From Candidatus Latescibacterota bacterium (GTDB lineage Bacteria; Latescibacterota; UBA2968; UBA8231): 22,846 nt of DNA. A program made the position numbers and the translations under genes. Where the stretch lies: assembly GCA_021295675.1 (NCBI GenBank), contig JAGWBY010000026.1, positions 43,072 through 65,917 of the forward strand, given 5' to 3'. The notes beneath the pieces were generated by a model. It was not told where the DNA came from. It made no database searches and was given only the letters and a program-made list of their open reading frames with translations. This document shows positions 1-9,412 of this stretch, piece after piece. Position 1 is the stretch's first letter. The number at the start of each line of letters is the position of its first letter.

Positions 1-560
1 TCTGGTTTGGGGATGATATGGGTGTGGCCGGGCGAAAAGAGGGCCTTGACCGTCGAGGCGGTTTTGTGCGGGACCAACTCGTCGCCGTCGGGTGGATGGC
101 GGACGAGGGACTGTTTGCTGGGCCAATCGTCGTGCGAGATGACGGCGACCGTATCGCCGGTGTCGTCAATCAGGTGGACGTCCTCGCCTTTGCCGGTCAG
201 GCCGTTGCCGATTTTTCCGTCGTCGGTATAGACGGGGACAGAAAATCCCGTCGGGGTGCCGCCGCCGAAGAGGACGACGTACGAGCCGGGTTCGATGACG
301 GCGTTGGCTGGGAACTCGAAGAAGTTTTCCAGCGACGTGCTATCGCCTAACCGCCAGCCGCTTATATCGACGGGTGCTGAACCGGTGTTGTAGAGTTCGA
401 TGAATTCGTCTTGATATGTGTGTCGCTCGCCGTCTTGGTTGGCATCGCCGGCTGCACCGGAAGGCGGGTCGGCGAGTACTTCGCTGATGACGACATTGGC
501 TTCGACTAGGGATGGGAGCGCGAGCAGCGTTAGCAGGGCGATGACAAAGATACGGGCCAT
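1..560 (-). CDS. Secreted lamin-tail-domain (LTD) protein, C-terminus beyond the window
   Basis: The frame is open from the ATG at 560 to the left edge (186 codons), so the C-terminus is missing. Residues 1-21 form a signal peptide (MARIFVIALLTLLALPSLVEA). The mature part starts NVVISEVLADPPSG and continues with an acidic Asp/Asn loop (GDANQDGE), then EFIELYNTGSAPVDISGW and a GSYVVLFGGG strand. This is the pattern of the lamin tail domain, an Ig-like fold common at the start of large secreted enzymes and adhesins. The rest of the protein probably carries another domain or a sorting tail, which cannot be seen here. No clear terminator or promoter is visible in the 213 bases between it and the dioxygenase gene (561-773). 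The start follows a weak purine-rich site (CAGGGGC). Confidence 0.8.
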   Translation of the reverse strand, partial: MARIFVIALLTLLALPSLVEANVVISEVLADPPSGAAGDANQDGERHTYQDEFIELYNTGSAPVDISGWRLGDSTSLENFFEFPANAVIEPGSYVVLFGGGTPTGFSVPVYTDDGKIGNGLTGKGEDVHLIDDTGDTVAVISHDDWPSKQSLVRHPPDGDELVPHKTASTVKALFSPGHTHIIPKP

Positions 561-773
561 GCCCCTGCTTATGCAAAAAGCGGGCCAACCTGTTGTCTAT
601 GCCGTTATTTCTTTAGGAACAGATAGTTATGGAAAGGCCGTTGATCTTTGCGTCCGGCGATAATGACCCATTTGAGACACAGCGGCGCAGACGACGGGTA
701 ACGCTTCTTCCATCACTCCGGGACGACCAGCGACGGCGGTCTGCTCCCAGCCACGGTGGGTTGGGAACGCCCT

Positions 774-1688
774 TCAGACCCAGCGATAGGTGCGAGCGCC
801 GCGACTGGAGACGCGGGCCAACTTCCAAGCCGTCAGCCACTCTTGGCGATCGTGGACGACCAGTTCGGGATGCTCCTGGCTGCGGACGAGGAGGCCGGGT
901 AGGTGGGGCCGGCCATTGGGCTTGCGGGCGTCGTTCCAGCGCAAATCCATGCTCCAACGGACCGCGTCCGAGCGGTTGGGTTGGCTGCCGTGGGGGGTGC
1001 GGCAATGGATGGCGATCAGGCCGCCGCGTTGGACGGGGATGGTGACCGGATCCCAGGGCGGCAATTCTGCGGGCGCGACGGTGAAGCTGCCGCCTTGATC
1101 GGCGGGCGGGCGCACGTGCCGGCGCAGCGGCTCCTTGTGACAGCGGGGATAAATCATCAGGGTGCCGTTTTCTTCGTCGGCATCGACTAGGGGGATCCAA
1201 GTGGTGACGACGAGCGTGTCGTCGGCTTCGGGCAACAACACGCCGAGGTCTTGGTGCCAAGCAGTGGAGCGCGCCCATTCGTTTTGCGAGAAGTTGCCGG
1301 CGTACTGGTCGCTGGCTGGGACTTTGGCGCGGATGTGCTGGCAGGAATTGGCGTAGATTTCCGGGCCGATCAGGAATTCGATCAGGTCGAGCAGTCGTGG
1401 GTTGTGCAAAAAGGCGAAGATGTTAGGCCCCAGATTGGCGGGGAAGTTGATACCGGCTGTGGCGCTGGCGTCGGCTTTGGCGAGGGGAATCAGGCGTTTG
1501 GCAAAAGGCAGCTCCGCATAGTCGCGTTCTATTTTGCCGGCGGCTAGCAGGCGTTGGGCCGCTTGATCGACGATTTCCTCTAGTTCCTCTTGGACTGGAT
1601 CTAGGTCTTCGGAGGCCAAGGCGTCGGGCACGTGGACGTAGCCCTCGGCGTGGAAGAATGCGAGCTGCTCCGAGTTGAGGCCGGGCAT
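774..1688 (-). CDS. Phytanoyl-CoA dioxygenase (PhyH) family protein
   Basis: 304 residues, a usual length for bacterial PhyH proteins, which are Fe(II)/2-oxoglutarate oxygenases with a double-stranded beta-helix. The N-terminus (LNSEQLAFFHAEGYVHVPDAL) is the typical helix and first strand. The iron-binding facial triad is visible as H145 and D147 (WHQD) and the distal H233 (RTPHGS). R244 (DAVRWSMDLRW) is the likely 2-oxoglutarate carboxylate ligand. The substrate cannot be inferred; such proteins are abundant in uncultured marine and soil bacteria. The gene starts 8 bases after the PorV-like gene, so it is probably the last gene of the operon that begins with the HtrA-type protease. No frameshift is visible. 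Confidence 0.9.
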   Translation of the reverse strand: MPGLNSEQLAFFHAEGYVHVPDALASEDLDPVQEELEEIVDQAAQRLLAAGKIERDYAELPFAKRLIPLAKADASATAGINFPANLGPNIFAFLHNPRLLDLIEFLIGPEIYANSCQHIRAKVPASDQYAGNFSQNEWARSTAWHQDLGVLLPEADDTLVVTTWIPLVDADEENGTLMIYPRCHKEPLRRHVRPPADQGGSFTVAPAELPPWDPVTIPVQRGGLIAIHCRTPHGSQPNRSDAVRWSMDLRWNDARKPNGRPHLPGLLVRSQEHPELVVHDRQEWLTAWKLARVSSRGARTYRWV

Positions 1689-1696
1689 GGCGCGTT

Positions 1697-2623
1697 TTAG
1701 AAGGTGCCGATGATCGAGGCGCGATGAACTTGGCCTAAGTCGGGAGAGGACGAGTAGGCGTAATCGATTGCGTAGCGGTTCATGATTAGGCCGGCCCCGG
1801 CGCTCAGGCCCAGCGGCTCTTCGTCTTGGCTGCCGGTCTGTTGGGTGGTGTAACCGGGTCGAACATAGAGGCCTGCGGCGAGTTGGATCTCAAGGCCAAA
1901 GGCTAGGTAGGAGTCGTTGTCGTTGGGCAAGTTGAAATCGGCGACCAAAAGCACGGGCACTGGCATGTGCGCGAGGTGATGGGCCATCCCTAGGCGGATG
2001 TGTACTGGCAGCGAGTCCTTGAAGCCTTCAGTGTAGCCCGAGCGGACAAAACCGAGGTTGGTGATTGCTGCGCCGAGCGTCGTGCCCTCGATCGGGGCGC
2101 GGACTAGGAGGCCCAGATCGGCGAGATAAGCGTCGGAAGAAAACTCGGCGATGTTTGAATAGACGGCTTTTAGATTGGCACCGACGGCTAGCCAGTCCGG
2201 CCCGAGCTGTTGGGCGATGGACAGATAAGCGGCGAGGTCGGTCGCCGAGAAGGTCCCTAAATCGCGCCCTTCCGCATCGGTATGCCACAAGTCGCCGTAG
2301 GATACGTAGTGGACGCTCAGGGCGTGTACGCGCGACCCGTTGGGGGCGGCGATGGAGGCGAAGCCGGCTTGGGAATCGACGAAATAGCTGTTGTAGGCAA
2401 GGGCAGCCGTGCGCTCGCTCAAGCCGAAAAGCCCGGCGGGATTCCAGGCCGAGGCCTCGATGTTGCCAGACACGGCCGCGTAGGCCCCGCCGAGTGCAGC
2501 AGCGCGAGTGCCGACGCCGATCTTGAGAAAGTTGAAACCCGTGGTGCCAGCGTTGGGGTTGATCGCACTAGCGGGCGTCAAAGTCGAAAGTAGGATGCAG
2601 GCGGCGAGGGCACAGTATCTCAT
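1697..2623 (-). CDS. PorV/PorQ-family (UPF0164-like) outer-membrane protein
   Basis: 308 residues from the ATG at 2623, chosen because GGAGA lies 6 bases upstream and a signal peptide follows (MRYCALAACILLSTLTPASA). The longer open frame back to 2749 would overlap gatA. The mature N-terminus (NPNAGTTGFNFLKIGVGTRAAALGGAYAA, then EASAWNPAGL) is the hallmark of PorV-like barrels. Alternating hydrophobic strands follow, and the protein ends in Phe like many outer-membrane barrels. In Bacteroidota, PorV carries cargo with a type IX C-terminal domain to the attachment complex. Two intact CTD proteins lie 11 to 16 kb away, which fits such a role, but the family also has members of unknown function. 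It sits between gatA (16 bases) and the dioxygenase (8 bases). Confidence 0.82.
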   Translation of the reverse strand: MRYCALAACILLSTLTPASAINPNAGTTGFNFLKIGVGTRAAALGGAYAAVSGNIEASAWNPAGLFGLSERTAALAYNSYFVDSQAGFASIAAPNGSRVHALSVHYVSYGDLWHTDAEGRDLGTFSATDLAAYLSIAQQLGPDWLAVGANLKAVYSNIAEFSSDAYLADLGLLVRAPIEGTTLGAAITNLGFVRSGYTEGFKDSLPVHIRLGMAHHLAHMPVPVLLVADFNLPNDNDSYLAFGLEIQLAAGLYVRPGYTTQQTGSQDEEPLGLSAGAGLIMNRYAIDYAYSSSPDLGQVHRASIIGTF

Positions 2624-2639
2624 AGTTGGTCTCCAGATT

Positions 2640-4041
<1,402 letters not shown>

Positions 4042-4316
4042 GAGTTAGGAGGCGGCTTGGTCTGGGCTTGGTCCTTGTCTTTGGACTGAGGCTCAGTTTG
4101 GGCCGGAGGGGCCGTAGGCTGAGTAGGTTGCTTGGGGGCCTCGATTTCGTCCTGCACGTCGCGCATGGCGGTGCGGAACTCGCGGATGCCCTTGCCCAAG
4201 CCCTGCGCCATCTCGGGAATGCGCTTGGCACCGAAGATGAGCAGAATGACGACGAAGATGATAAGTATTTCCCAGTGGCCCATACCGAACATGGCTCTAG
4301 CTCCCGAAAGGTGTTT

Positions 4317-4598
4317 TTAATAGCTGTGGCGGAAGTAGTACCAGCCGACGAAAAGTCCCAACATAGTGATTAGGTTGAACTTTAGCGACAGCTCAAACGA
4401 AAAGGACAGGATGATTAGGTTGAACATGTGTGGCCCGATGGAATACTCCACGTAGCGCAAAAGAGCAAGTTCGACAATGGTGTCGGGGCCGACTAAGGCC
4501 ATGAGGATAAACCTCAGCATTTCACCGATGATATTGGCACCAATCATCGTGGTGAAGAGGATGAGGATGAGGTGGCTGATGGGTTTGTTGTACAGCAT
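4317..4598 (-). CDS. Small membrane protein, DUF4321-like
   Basis: 93 residues with about three hydrophobic segments: residues 8-34, a middle segment near 56-66, and 72-88. The C-terminal half (LIILSFSFELSLKFNLITMLGLFVGWYYFR) matches the DUF4321 pattern of a 'SFxFxLxLKxNL' strand followed by a Gly-rich helix. No function is known for this family. The start lies 6 bases after the pssA stop and the gene is followed 24 bases on by tatA, so it is co-transcribed with envelope genes. The family call is by remembered pattern only. Confidence 0.6.
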   Translation of the reverse strand: MLYNKPISHLILILFTTMIGANIIGEMLRFILMALVGPDTIVELALLRYVEYSIGPHMFNLIILSFSFELSLKFNLITMLGLFVGWYYFRHSY

Positions 4599-4604
4599 GG
4601 AGAT

Positions 4605-5300
4605 TTAGGCATGTTGGGTGACGGCACCGTGTACAAGCCGGAAAATCCAGCGCAAGGGCCCGGAGAAGACATACACGAGAATCATGGGAAAGAAAAAGAT
4701 GCCGTCGTAAATGGTCAGCCCGACCGTGGTGACGAAGTAAAGCTGTTTGAAGCGGTCGCTGAGGGAGATGCCACGGAAATTGGGGACACTGTCGTAATTG
4801 AGCCGACTGACCATCAGGAAGGACAGCACTAAAATCAGTAGCACGGCCAGCGGCGTGGCGTGGGGAATGGGCCACGCTTTGACAAAGACCACGTATTGGG
4901 TGAGACAGACCGCAGCCGTGGGAATGGCCAATCCCATGTAAAATTCGCCGCGCTCGCCGTCGAGGCTGAGCGTATTGAAGCGAGCGAGACGCATGGCACC
5001 GCAGAGCAGGAACACAAAAGCCAGCGCCAGCCCCCAGCCGGTTGGTAGGTGAGCCTGATAGATGATGGCAGCGGGCACGATGCCAAAGGTGCAGGCATCG
5101 ACGATGGAATCGAACTGGAGTCCAAACATGGAGTCCCGTCCCATGACCCGGGCGAGTTGGCCATCCATTTTGTCGAATACTGCGCCCAAGAAGATGAGCC
5201 AAGCGGCTGGCACGTAGTTGCCGCTAAAGGCGTAGTGCAGGGCGAGGAATCCGCAGAACAGATTGCCGATGGTGAACGCGGTGGGTATAAACTGCCTCAT
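4605..5300 (-). CDS. pssA: CDP-diacylglycerol-serine O-phosphatidyltransferase
   Basis: 231 residues with about 7-8 membrane helices. The full CDP-alcohol phosphotransferase signature D-x2-D-G-x2-A-R-x8-G-x3-D-x3-D is intact: D43, D46, G47, A50, R51, G60, D64, D68. The N-terminus (IPTAFTIGNLFCGFLAL) and length fit the membrane-embedded subclass II PssA, which makes phosphatidylserine from CDP-diacylglycerol and serine, the step before phosphatidylethanolamine. A strong Shine-Dalgarno (AGGAAGGA) lies about 7 bases before the ATG. It follows the HtrA gene by 19 bases and precedes DUF4321 by 6. The usual partner psd is not in the window. Confidence 0.93.
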   Translation of the reverse strand: MRQFIPTAFTIGNLFCGFLALHYAFSGNYVPAAWLIFLGAVFDKMDGQLARVMGRDSMFGLQFDSIVDACTFGIVPAAIIYQAHLPTGWGLALAFVFLLCGAMRLARFNTLSLDGERGEFYMGLAIPTAAVCLTQYVVFVKAWPIPHATPLAVLLILVLSFLMVSRLNYDSVPNFRGISLSDRFKQLYFVTTVGLTIYDGIFFFPMILVYVFSGPLRWIFRLVHGAVTQHA

Positions 5301-5319
5301 TTTAGCATCCTTCCTGCCG

Positions 5320-6423
5320 CTAGCGCCGCGTCCGGTAGGGACGCTCTTCGAGGGTCAGGTCTAGGTTGTAGTGCTCGTTGTAGCGCACCACGCCGAGTGC
5401 AGCTACTTCGCCGACGCGCAAGACGCGCAGCGCGTCAATGGCCTCGTCGGCACTGCGGATATTCTTGTCGTTGACCGCGACGATCACGTCGCCGCTTTCG
5501 AGGCCCGCTAACTCGGCCGGACTGTCGCGTGCCACTCTGACAACTAAGGCCCCATCGGTGGAATCGAGCTTTAGGTATTCGGCTAGATTCGGGGTGATGT
5601 CTTGGACGGCCGAGATGCCGGTCCAAGCGCGCCGCGCTTGGCCGTGCTGGCGAATTTCCTCCAAGAAGCTCGCAGCCGTGTCGATGGGAATGGCGAAGCC
5701 AATGCCAATAGAGCCACTGTCGTATTCGCTGCCGGTGTAGATAAAGCTGTTAATGCCGATGACTTCGCCATCGGCATTGACGAGGGGACCGCCGCTATTG
5801 CCTCTATTGATGGCCGCATCGGTTTGAATCATGTCTCGGTAGTAGTAATCGCCTTGGGGTTCAGAAAAGTCGCGATCTAGGCCGCTGACGACGCCGATAC
5901 TGACAGTAGGCCCCAAATCGAAAGGGTTGCCAATGGCAATAGCCCATTCGCCGACCAGAATATCGCCCGAAGTCCCCAAGGGCGCAACCGGCAGATCGCC
6001 TCCATCTACCTTGAGGACAGCGAGGTCGAAATTGAAATCAGAGGCCACGTAGCGAGCCTCAAAGATGCGGCCGTCGGGCGCGGGCAACGAGGCCGTGATC
6101 TTCTGTAGCTGACGCGGGTCGCCAATGACGTGGCTATTGGTGAGAATGTAGCCTTGGCCATCGACGACAAATCCCGAGCCGGTGGACATGCGGTGTTGAT
6201 CTTGGGGCACGTAGTAGAACGGCGAGAAAAAATTCCAAAAAGGATCGCTGCGCTGTCGGTATAGATTATAGACGCGCTGTCGGTAGCGCACGTGGAGACT
6301 GACGACCGAGGGCTGAACCCGCTCTACGGCCTGCACGACGGCTGTGCGGCGCGATTCCCCAATGGACGCGCTGGCATGATTCAGAGCTAATACCAGCAGA
6401 GCAAGTGAGCAGAGCAAGTGCAA
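5320..6423 (-). CDS. Periplasmic HtrA/DegP-type trypsin-like serine protease with one PDZ domain
   Basis: 367 residues. A signal peptide covers residues 1-20. The chymotrypsin-fold triad is H98 (TNSHVI), D133 (NFDLAVLKV) and S210 (RGNSGGPL). A PDZ domain spans about 262-358 (AELAGLESGDVIVAVND). Only one PDZ is present, as in DegS or bacterial HtrA, whereas DegP and DegQ have two. Residues 45-80 are rich in Arg/Tyr/Phe and may be the LA loop that controls oligomerisation. The start is TTG at 6421-6423: GAGG lies 7 bases upstream, no in-frame ATG exists upstream, and a later start would cut the signal peptide. It is the first gene of the operon running to the dioxygenase and has its own promoter. 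Confidence 0.93.
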   Translation of the reverse strand: MHLLCSLALLVLALNHASASIGESRRTAVVQAVERVQPSVVSLHVRYRQRVYNLYRQRSDPFWNFFSPFYYVPQDQHRMSTGSGFVVDGQGYILTNSHVIGDPRQLQKITASLPAPDGRIFEARYVASDFNFDLAVLKVDGGDLPVAPLGTSGDILVGEWAIAIGNPFDLGPTVSIGVVSGLDRDFSEPQGDYYYRDMIQTDAAINRGNSGGPLVNADGEVIGINSFIYTGSEYDSGSIGIGFAIPIDTAASFLEEIRQHGQARRAWTGISAVQDITPNLAEYLKLDSTDGALVVRVARDSPAELAGLESGDVIVAVNDKNIRSADEAIDALRVLRVGEVAALGVVRYNEHYNLDLTLEERPYRTRR

Positions 6424-6462
6424 GGTTGGACCTCGAGAATGAACTTCGCTAATTAATGAGTA

Positions 6463-6492
6463 ATTATATAATAATCATACACATAGTTGCAA
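6463..6492 (-). promoter_or_regulatory. Sigma-70-type promoter of the htrA-pssA operon
   Basis: On the minus strand TTGCAA (6487-6492) and a perfect TATAAT (6463-6468) are separated by 18 bases. They lie in the only AT-rich stretch of this region, about 40 bases before the TTG start of the HtrA gene. Sequence match only; no start site is known. Confidence 0.6.
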
Positions 6493-6519
6493 GTATTGCA
6501 CGGCAGTCCTGTAGTGCCG

Positions 6520-6825
6520 CTAGTCCGGTAATTCGCTGTCTAGGAGCAAAATTGCATCAAAGCAGTCGTTTTTGGCGGCCTTGTTCCTTTTGACAATGTC
6601 GCATTTGGTACAGCGGTGGACGAGGATATAATCGCCGCGTTTGATGGCAAACCCCACTGGCTCCATCAAGCCGCGACAGCGCTCGGCGCGGTCGCCTGGA
6701 TTTACATCGACGTGTTGACTCCAGAGGCATTCGGGACAGTGGTTAGTGTAGCCATTGCCCTGCACGGGAAAACCACAATTTTCGCAGGTAAAATTTTCAA
6801 TGTATCGCTGAAATTTTTTGCCCAT
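6520..6825 (-). CDS. RNHCP-domain zinc-ribbon protein
   Basis: 101 residues with seven cysteines in zinc-ribbon spacing: C14-x2-C17, C30-x2-C33 (NHCPEC), C50, and C72-x2-C75. The NHCPECLWSQHVDVNPGDRAERCRGLMEPVGF core and the later VHRCTKCDIVKRN match the RNHCP domain, named for its NHCP-like motif. The function is unknown; the double zinc ribbon suggests nucleic-acid or protein binding. It starts 5 bases after truA, so it is probably the last gene of the uvrC operon, and the htrA promoter lies immediately beyond it. Confidence 0.88.
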   Translation of the reverse strand: MGKKFQRYIENFTCENCGFPVQGNGYTNHCPECLWSQHVDVNPGDRAERCRGLMEPVGFAIKRGDYILVHRCTKCDIVKRNKAAKNDCFDAILLLDSELPD

Positions 6826-6830
6826 TTACA

Positions 6831-7589
6831 CTAGACCATTTCCGCACTAAAACGGCCATCAGGGTACTCCACCCACAGCAGGCAGAGGCCACACGCAGGG
6901 GCCGTGGCACCGGCTGCGGTGCGGTCGCCGCTGGCGAGCAGGTTGGCGATGGCTGTCGGCGGCCTCGTGTCGCGGCCGATTTCGACCATCGTGCCAACGA
7001 GGATCCGCACCATGTGGCGCAGGAAGCGATTGGCCTCGATTTCAAAAACTAGTTCGGGGCCGCGTTGGGACCAGACGGCGTCAAAGACGTGGCACGTCAG
7101 GTGCTCTGGGATGGGATCTTGTTTGCAAAAGGCCCCAAAAGCGCGTTCGCCGCAGAGGGCGCGAGCGGCCACGGCCATGGGGGCCAAAGATAGCGCTGAA
7201 TAATAAGTCCACACCTGAGTGCGGTTGACGGCTGCCTTGCCCTGGTGAATGCGGTAGCGATAGCGCTTGCGGATCGCGCTGTAGCGGGCGTGGAAGTCCG
7301 CAGCGACCTCGTCGGCGGCGCGCACGGCAATGTCTGGGGGCAAGAGTCCGTTGAGGCTGCGGAGCAGACGGTCCGTGGGCAGCGCGGCCTCGGTCTGGAA
7401 ATGAGCCACTTGCCCTAGGGCGTGGGTGCCGGCGTCCGTGCGGCCTGAGCCGATGAGGCGGACCGGCTCTTTGAGCAGGATGTGCAGAGCTTGTTCGAGC
7501 GCGTCTTGCACGGTACGGCCGCTCTTTTGGCTCTGCCAGCCGACGAAGTGGGTGCCGTCGTATTCGATTACTAGGCGCAGCGTCCGCAT
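6831..7589 (-). CDS. truA: tRNA pseudouridine(38-40) synthase
   Basis: 252 residues from the ATG at 7589, which sits 4 bases after the ecfT stop; a TTG at 7619 would overlap ecfT. The N-terminus MRTLRLVIEYDGTHFVGWQ is the standard TruA start. The catalytic aspartate is D52 in GSGRTDAGTHA. RYRYRIH and NRFLRHMVRILVGTMVEIG are the usual later motifs. The enzyme makes pseudouridine at positions 38-40 of the tRNA anticodon arm and acts as a homodimer. Linkage of truA to ecfT is a very common bacterial gene order and supports both calls. No break is visible. Confidence 0.95.
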   Translation of the reverse strand: MRTLRLVIEYDGTHFVGWQSQKSGRTVQDALEQALHILLKEPVRLIGSGRTDAGTHALGQVAHFQTEAALPTDRLLRSLNGLLPPDIAVRAADEVAADFHARYSAIRKRYRYRIHQGKAAVNRTQVWTYYSALSLAPMAVAARALCGERAFGAFCKQDPIPEHLTCHVFDAVWSQRGPELVFEIEANRFLRHMVRILVGTMVEIGRDTRPPTAIANLLASGDRTAAGATAPACGLCLLWVEYPDGRFSAEMV

Positions 7590-7593
7590 CGTC

Positions 7594-8394
7594 CTAACGC
7601 AGATAGTACACGAGCGCAACCAAGCCTAGGGCGGCCAAGGCGAATAGACCGTCGGCGCGGCCAAAGCGCAGCGGGCGATAGTGGGTGCGTTCGGCCCCGC
7701 TAGAGTAGCAGCGGCTTTCCATGGCCAAGGCGAGGCGGTCGGCGCGCCCACAGGCTGCGACGAGGAGGGGTACGAGGAGGGGTACGAGGTTTTTGCTGCG
7801 GCGCAGAAAGGAGCCACCAAAATCGGCCCCACGCGCTAGTTGGGCTTTGCGCAGGCGCTCGGCTTCGTCGAGGAGCACGGGAATAAACCGCAGGGCAATG
7901 GAGATCATCAGCGCCATGTCGCCGGCCGGGAAGCCGAAGCGGCGCAAGGGGTTAAAGAGACGCGCTAGGCCGCTAGTTATCTCCATCGGTGACGTGGTCA
8001 GCGTCAAGAGCGTGGCGGCGACGATGGCTGCGGCCAGCCGCGCGGTGAAGAAGGCTCCCAAGCGCAGGCCCTCGGCGGTCAGGACGTGATCGGAAAAGGG
8101 CAATGGCAAGACGGGCCGGCCGGGCGTGAGCAGCGCGTGGAGGCCAAAGGTGAACAGGAAGAGCCAGGCAAAGGTTTTGAGCTGGCGCAGGATGAGACGC
8201 CAAGGCACCCGCGCCAAGGCGATGGTCCCAAGCAGGAAGCCCCCAAGTAGTAGCAGGGCGAGTGCGTTGGGCGCTGCAAAGGCCGCCAGCGTCAGCGCGA
8301 AAACGGCCCCTAACTTGGTGCGCGGATCGAGGCGGTGGATCGGCGAATCGAGCGCGAGGTAGCGGCCGAGCGCGATGTCCTGCAAGAAGGCCAA
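7594..8394 (-). CDS. ecfT: Energy-coupling-factor transporter transmembrane protein EcfT (CbiQ family)
   Basis: 266 residues with several hydrophobic helices. The N-terminus (YLALDSPIHRLDPRTKLGAV) is typical of EcfT. Two cytoplasmic coupling motifs are visible: AQLARGAD (canonical Ala-Arg-Gly) and, later, LALAMESRCY, where the usual ARG/ARGY is replaced by ESR. EcfT joins two ATPases to a vitamin-binding S component. Here no ecfA1, ecfA2 or S component is adjacent; the three genes upstream encode a conventional ABC importer with its own permease. The gene is 3 bases after the binding-protein gene and 4 before truA. A 12-base tandem repeat inside it encodes LVPLLVPLLV. Confidence 0.9.
   Translation of the reverse strand: MAFLQDIALGRYLALDSPIHRLDPRTKLGAVFALTLAAFAAPNALALLLLGGFLLGTIALARVPWRLILRQLKTFAWLFLFTFGLHALLTPGRPVLPLPFSDHVLTAEGLRLGAFFTARLAAAIVAATLLTLTTSPMEITSGLARLFNPLRRFGFPAGDMALMISIALRFIPVLLDEAERLRKAQLARGADFGGSFLRRSKNLVPLLVPLLVAACGRADRLALAMESRCYSSGAERTHYRPLRFGRADGLFALAALGLVALVYYLR
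7762..7789. repeat. 12-base tandem repeat inside ecfT
   Basis: On the plus strand GAGGAGGGGTAC occurs twice, followed by GAGG. It encodes a doubled PLLV unit just before the second coupling helix of EcfT. The frame is kept. It may be a natural feature of the helix or a small duplication. Confidence 0.7.
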
Positions 8395-8397
8395 GGG

Positions 8398-9363
8398 CTA
8401 GGGCAAGAAGCGGTTAGTGAAGACCGCGGTGGGGTCTACTACATCCTCTTTGATCAGGCCAACGGTCACCATTTGTTCCAATAGCTTTTGCCAGCGCTCC
8501 AAGGTCATGCTGCCGAGGCCGTTTTGTTGGGCGACTGGGTCGAGAATCATGGCGATGGATTCGGTGGCCCCATAGGCGAGAATGTCCATACCCATCTCGG
8601 GGTTGAGACTGTTGATATGGCGGTTGGTCGCTTCGGGCTCGGCGAGGTATTTCTCCCAGCCTTTGACGCTGGCGCGGACTACAGCACCGACGAGTTCAGG
8701 TTCGGCGGCGATGCGCTCTGCGGTGGTGATGAGTACGCTGGCATAGGGGTTGAAGCCGGTATCGGCTACGAGCAGGGCCTTGGGATCGCCTCCTTTGGTT
8801 TTGGCGACGAAAGGCTCGCTGAAGACGTAGCCCTGCTGGGCGAAATTCTCGTCCGCGAGGAATTGGGCCACATTGCCGGGATAGGGGACGATCGTGACGC
8901 CTTCAAAAGGGTATTTCCAGCGCAGGTAGTGCGAGAAGGCCGGGCGTTGCGACAAGGCCAAGGTGATGTTTTTGATTTGCGAAATAGAGTCGATACCCGA
9001 GCTCTCGTGAACCATGATGCAGCGCGGGCTGATCTGGTAGGACGCCATGAGCGCGACTATGGGGATTTGTTGGGCGCGGGCGTACAGGATGTCGTCGGCA
9101 TTTGTTATGCCAAAGGCCACCGCGTCGGTGGCCACGCGCTGGACGACCGGCGCGTCCGGGCCGCCGCCGAGGATTTTGACCTCAACGCCGTTTTCCTCGT
9201 AGTAGCCGTGGACTGCGGCCGCGTACAAGCCGCCGTGTTCGGCTTCTGGAAACCAGTTGAGCGCCAGTTGGACCTTGGGCAGGGCCTCGGCTGTGGGTGC
9301 TTCTTTTTCCGCGGCGCAGGCGACTAACGCGAGGAAGGCCGCCAAGAGCGGGTATTTGAACAT
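8398..9363 (-). CDS. ABC transporter substrate-binding lipoprotein, NMT1/THI5 (ThiY-like) family
   Basis: 321 residues from the ATG at 9363, chosen because AGGA lies 8 bases upstream and a lipoprotein signal follows at once (MFKYPLLAAFLALVAC, lipid Cys 16). The mature start VQLALNWFPEAEHGGLYAA, followed by GYYEENGVEVKILGGGPDAP, is the classic NMT1/THI5 opening. FGITNADDILYARA and VYPYPGN-like segments follow. Family members bind pyrimidine precursors of thiamine, sulfonates or nitrate. The N-terminal motif is closest in feel to the pyrimidine binder ThiY, but the ligand is not proven. It is the third gene of an ATPase-permease-binding protein cassette and is followed by ecfT. A GTG or ATG further upstream (9411, 9378) is possible. 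Confidence 0.85.
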   Translation of the reverse strand: MFKYPLLAAFLALVACAAEKEAPTAEALPKVQLALNWFPEAEHGGLYAAAVHGYYEENGVEVKILGGGPDAPVVQRVATDAVAFGITNADDILYARAQQIPIVALMASYQISPRCIMVHESSGIDSISQIKNITLALSQRPAFSHYLRWKYPFEGVTIVPYPGNVAQFLADENFAQQGYVFSEPFVAKTKGGDPKALLVADTGFNPYASVLITTAERIAAEPELVGAVVRASVKGWEKYLAEPEATNRHINSLNPEMGMDILAYGATESIAMILDPVAQQNGLGSMTLERWQKLLEQMVTVGLIKEDVVDPTAVFTNRFLP

Positions 9364-9412
9364 CGCGAGAATCCTCATAGTGATTGTGAGTGATAGCTGG
9401 CATGTCGCCACT

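Noticed and set aside
6490..6520. Hairpin CGGCA/TGCCG after the RNHCP gene as a terminator
   Set aside because: The stem is only five base pairs with a nine-base loop and there is no T-run after it.
8488..9327. Long plus-strand open frame of 279 codons opposite the binding-protein gene
   Set aside because: It is antisense to a well-recognised lipoprotein gene, its product is compositionally odd with no domain, and GC-rich DNA gives such shadows.
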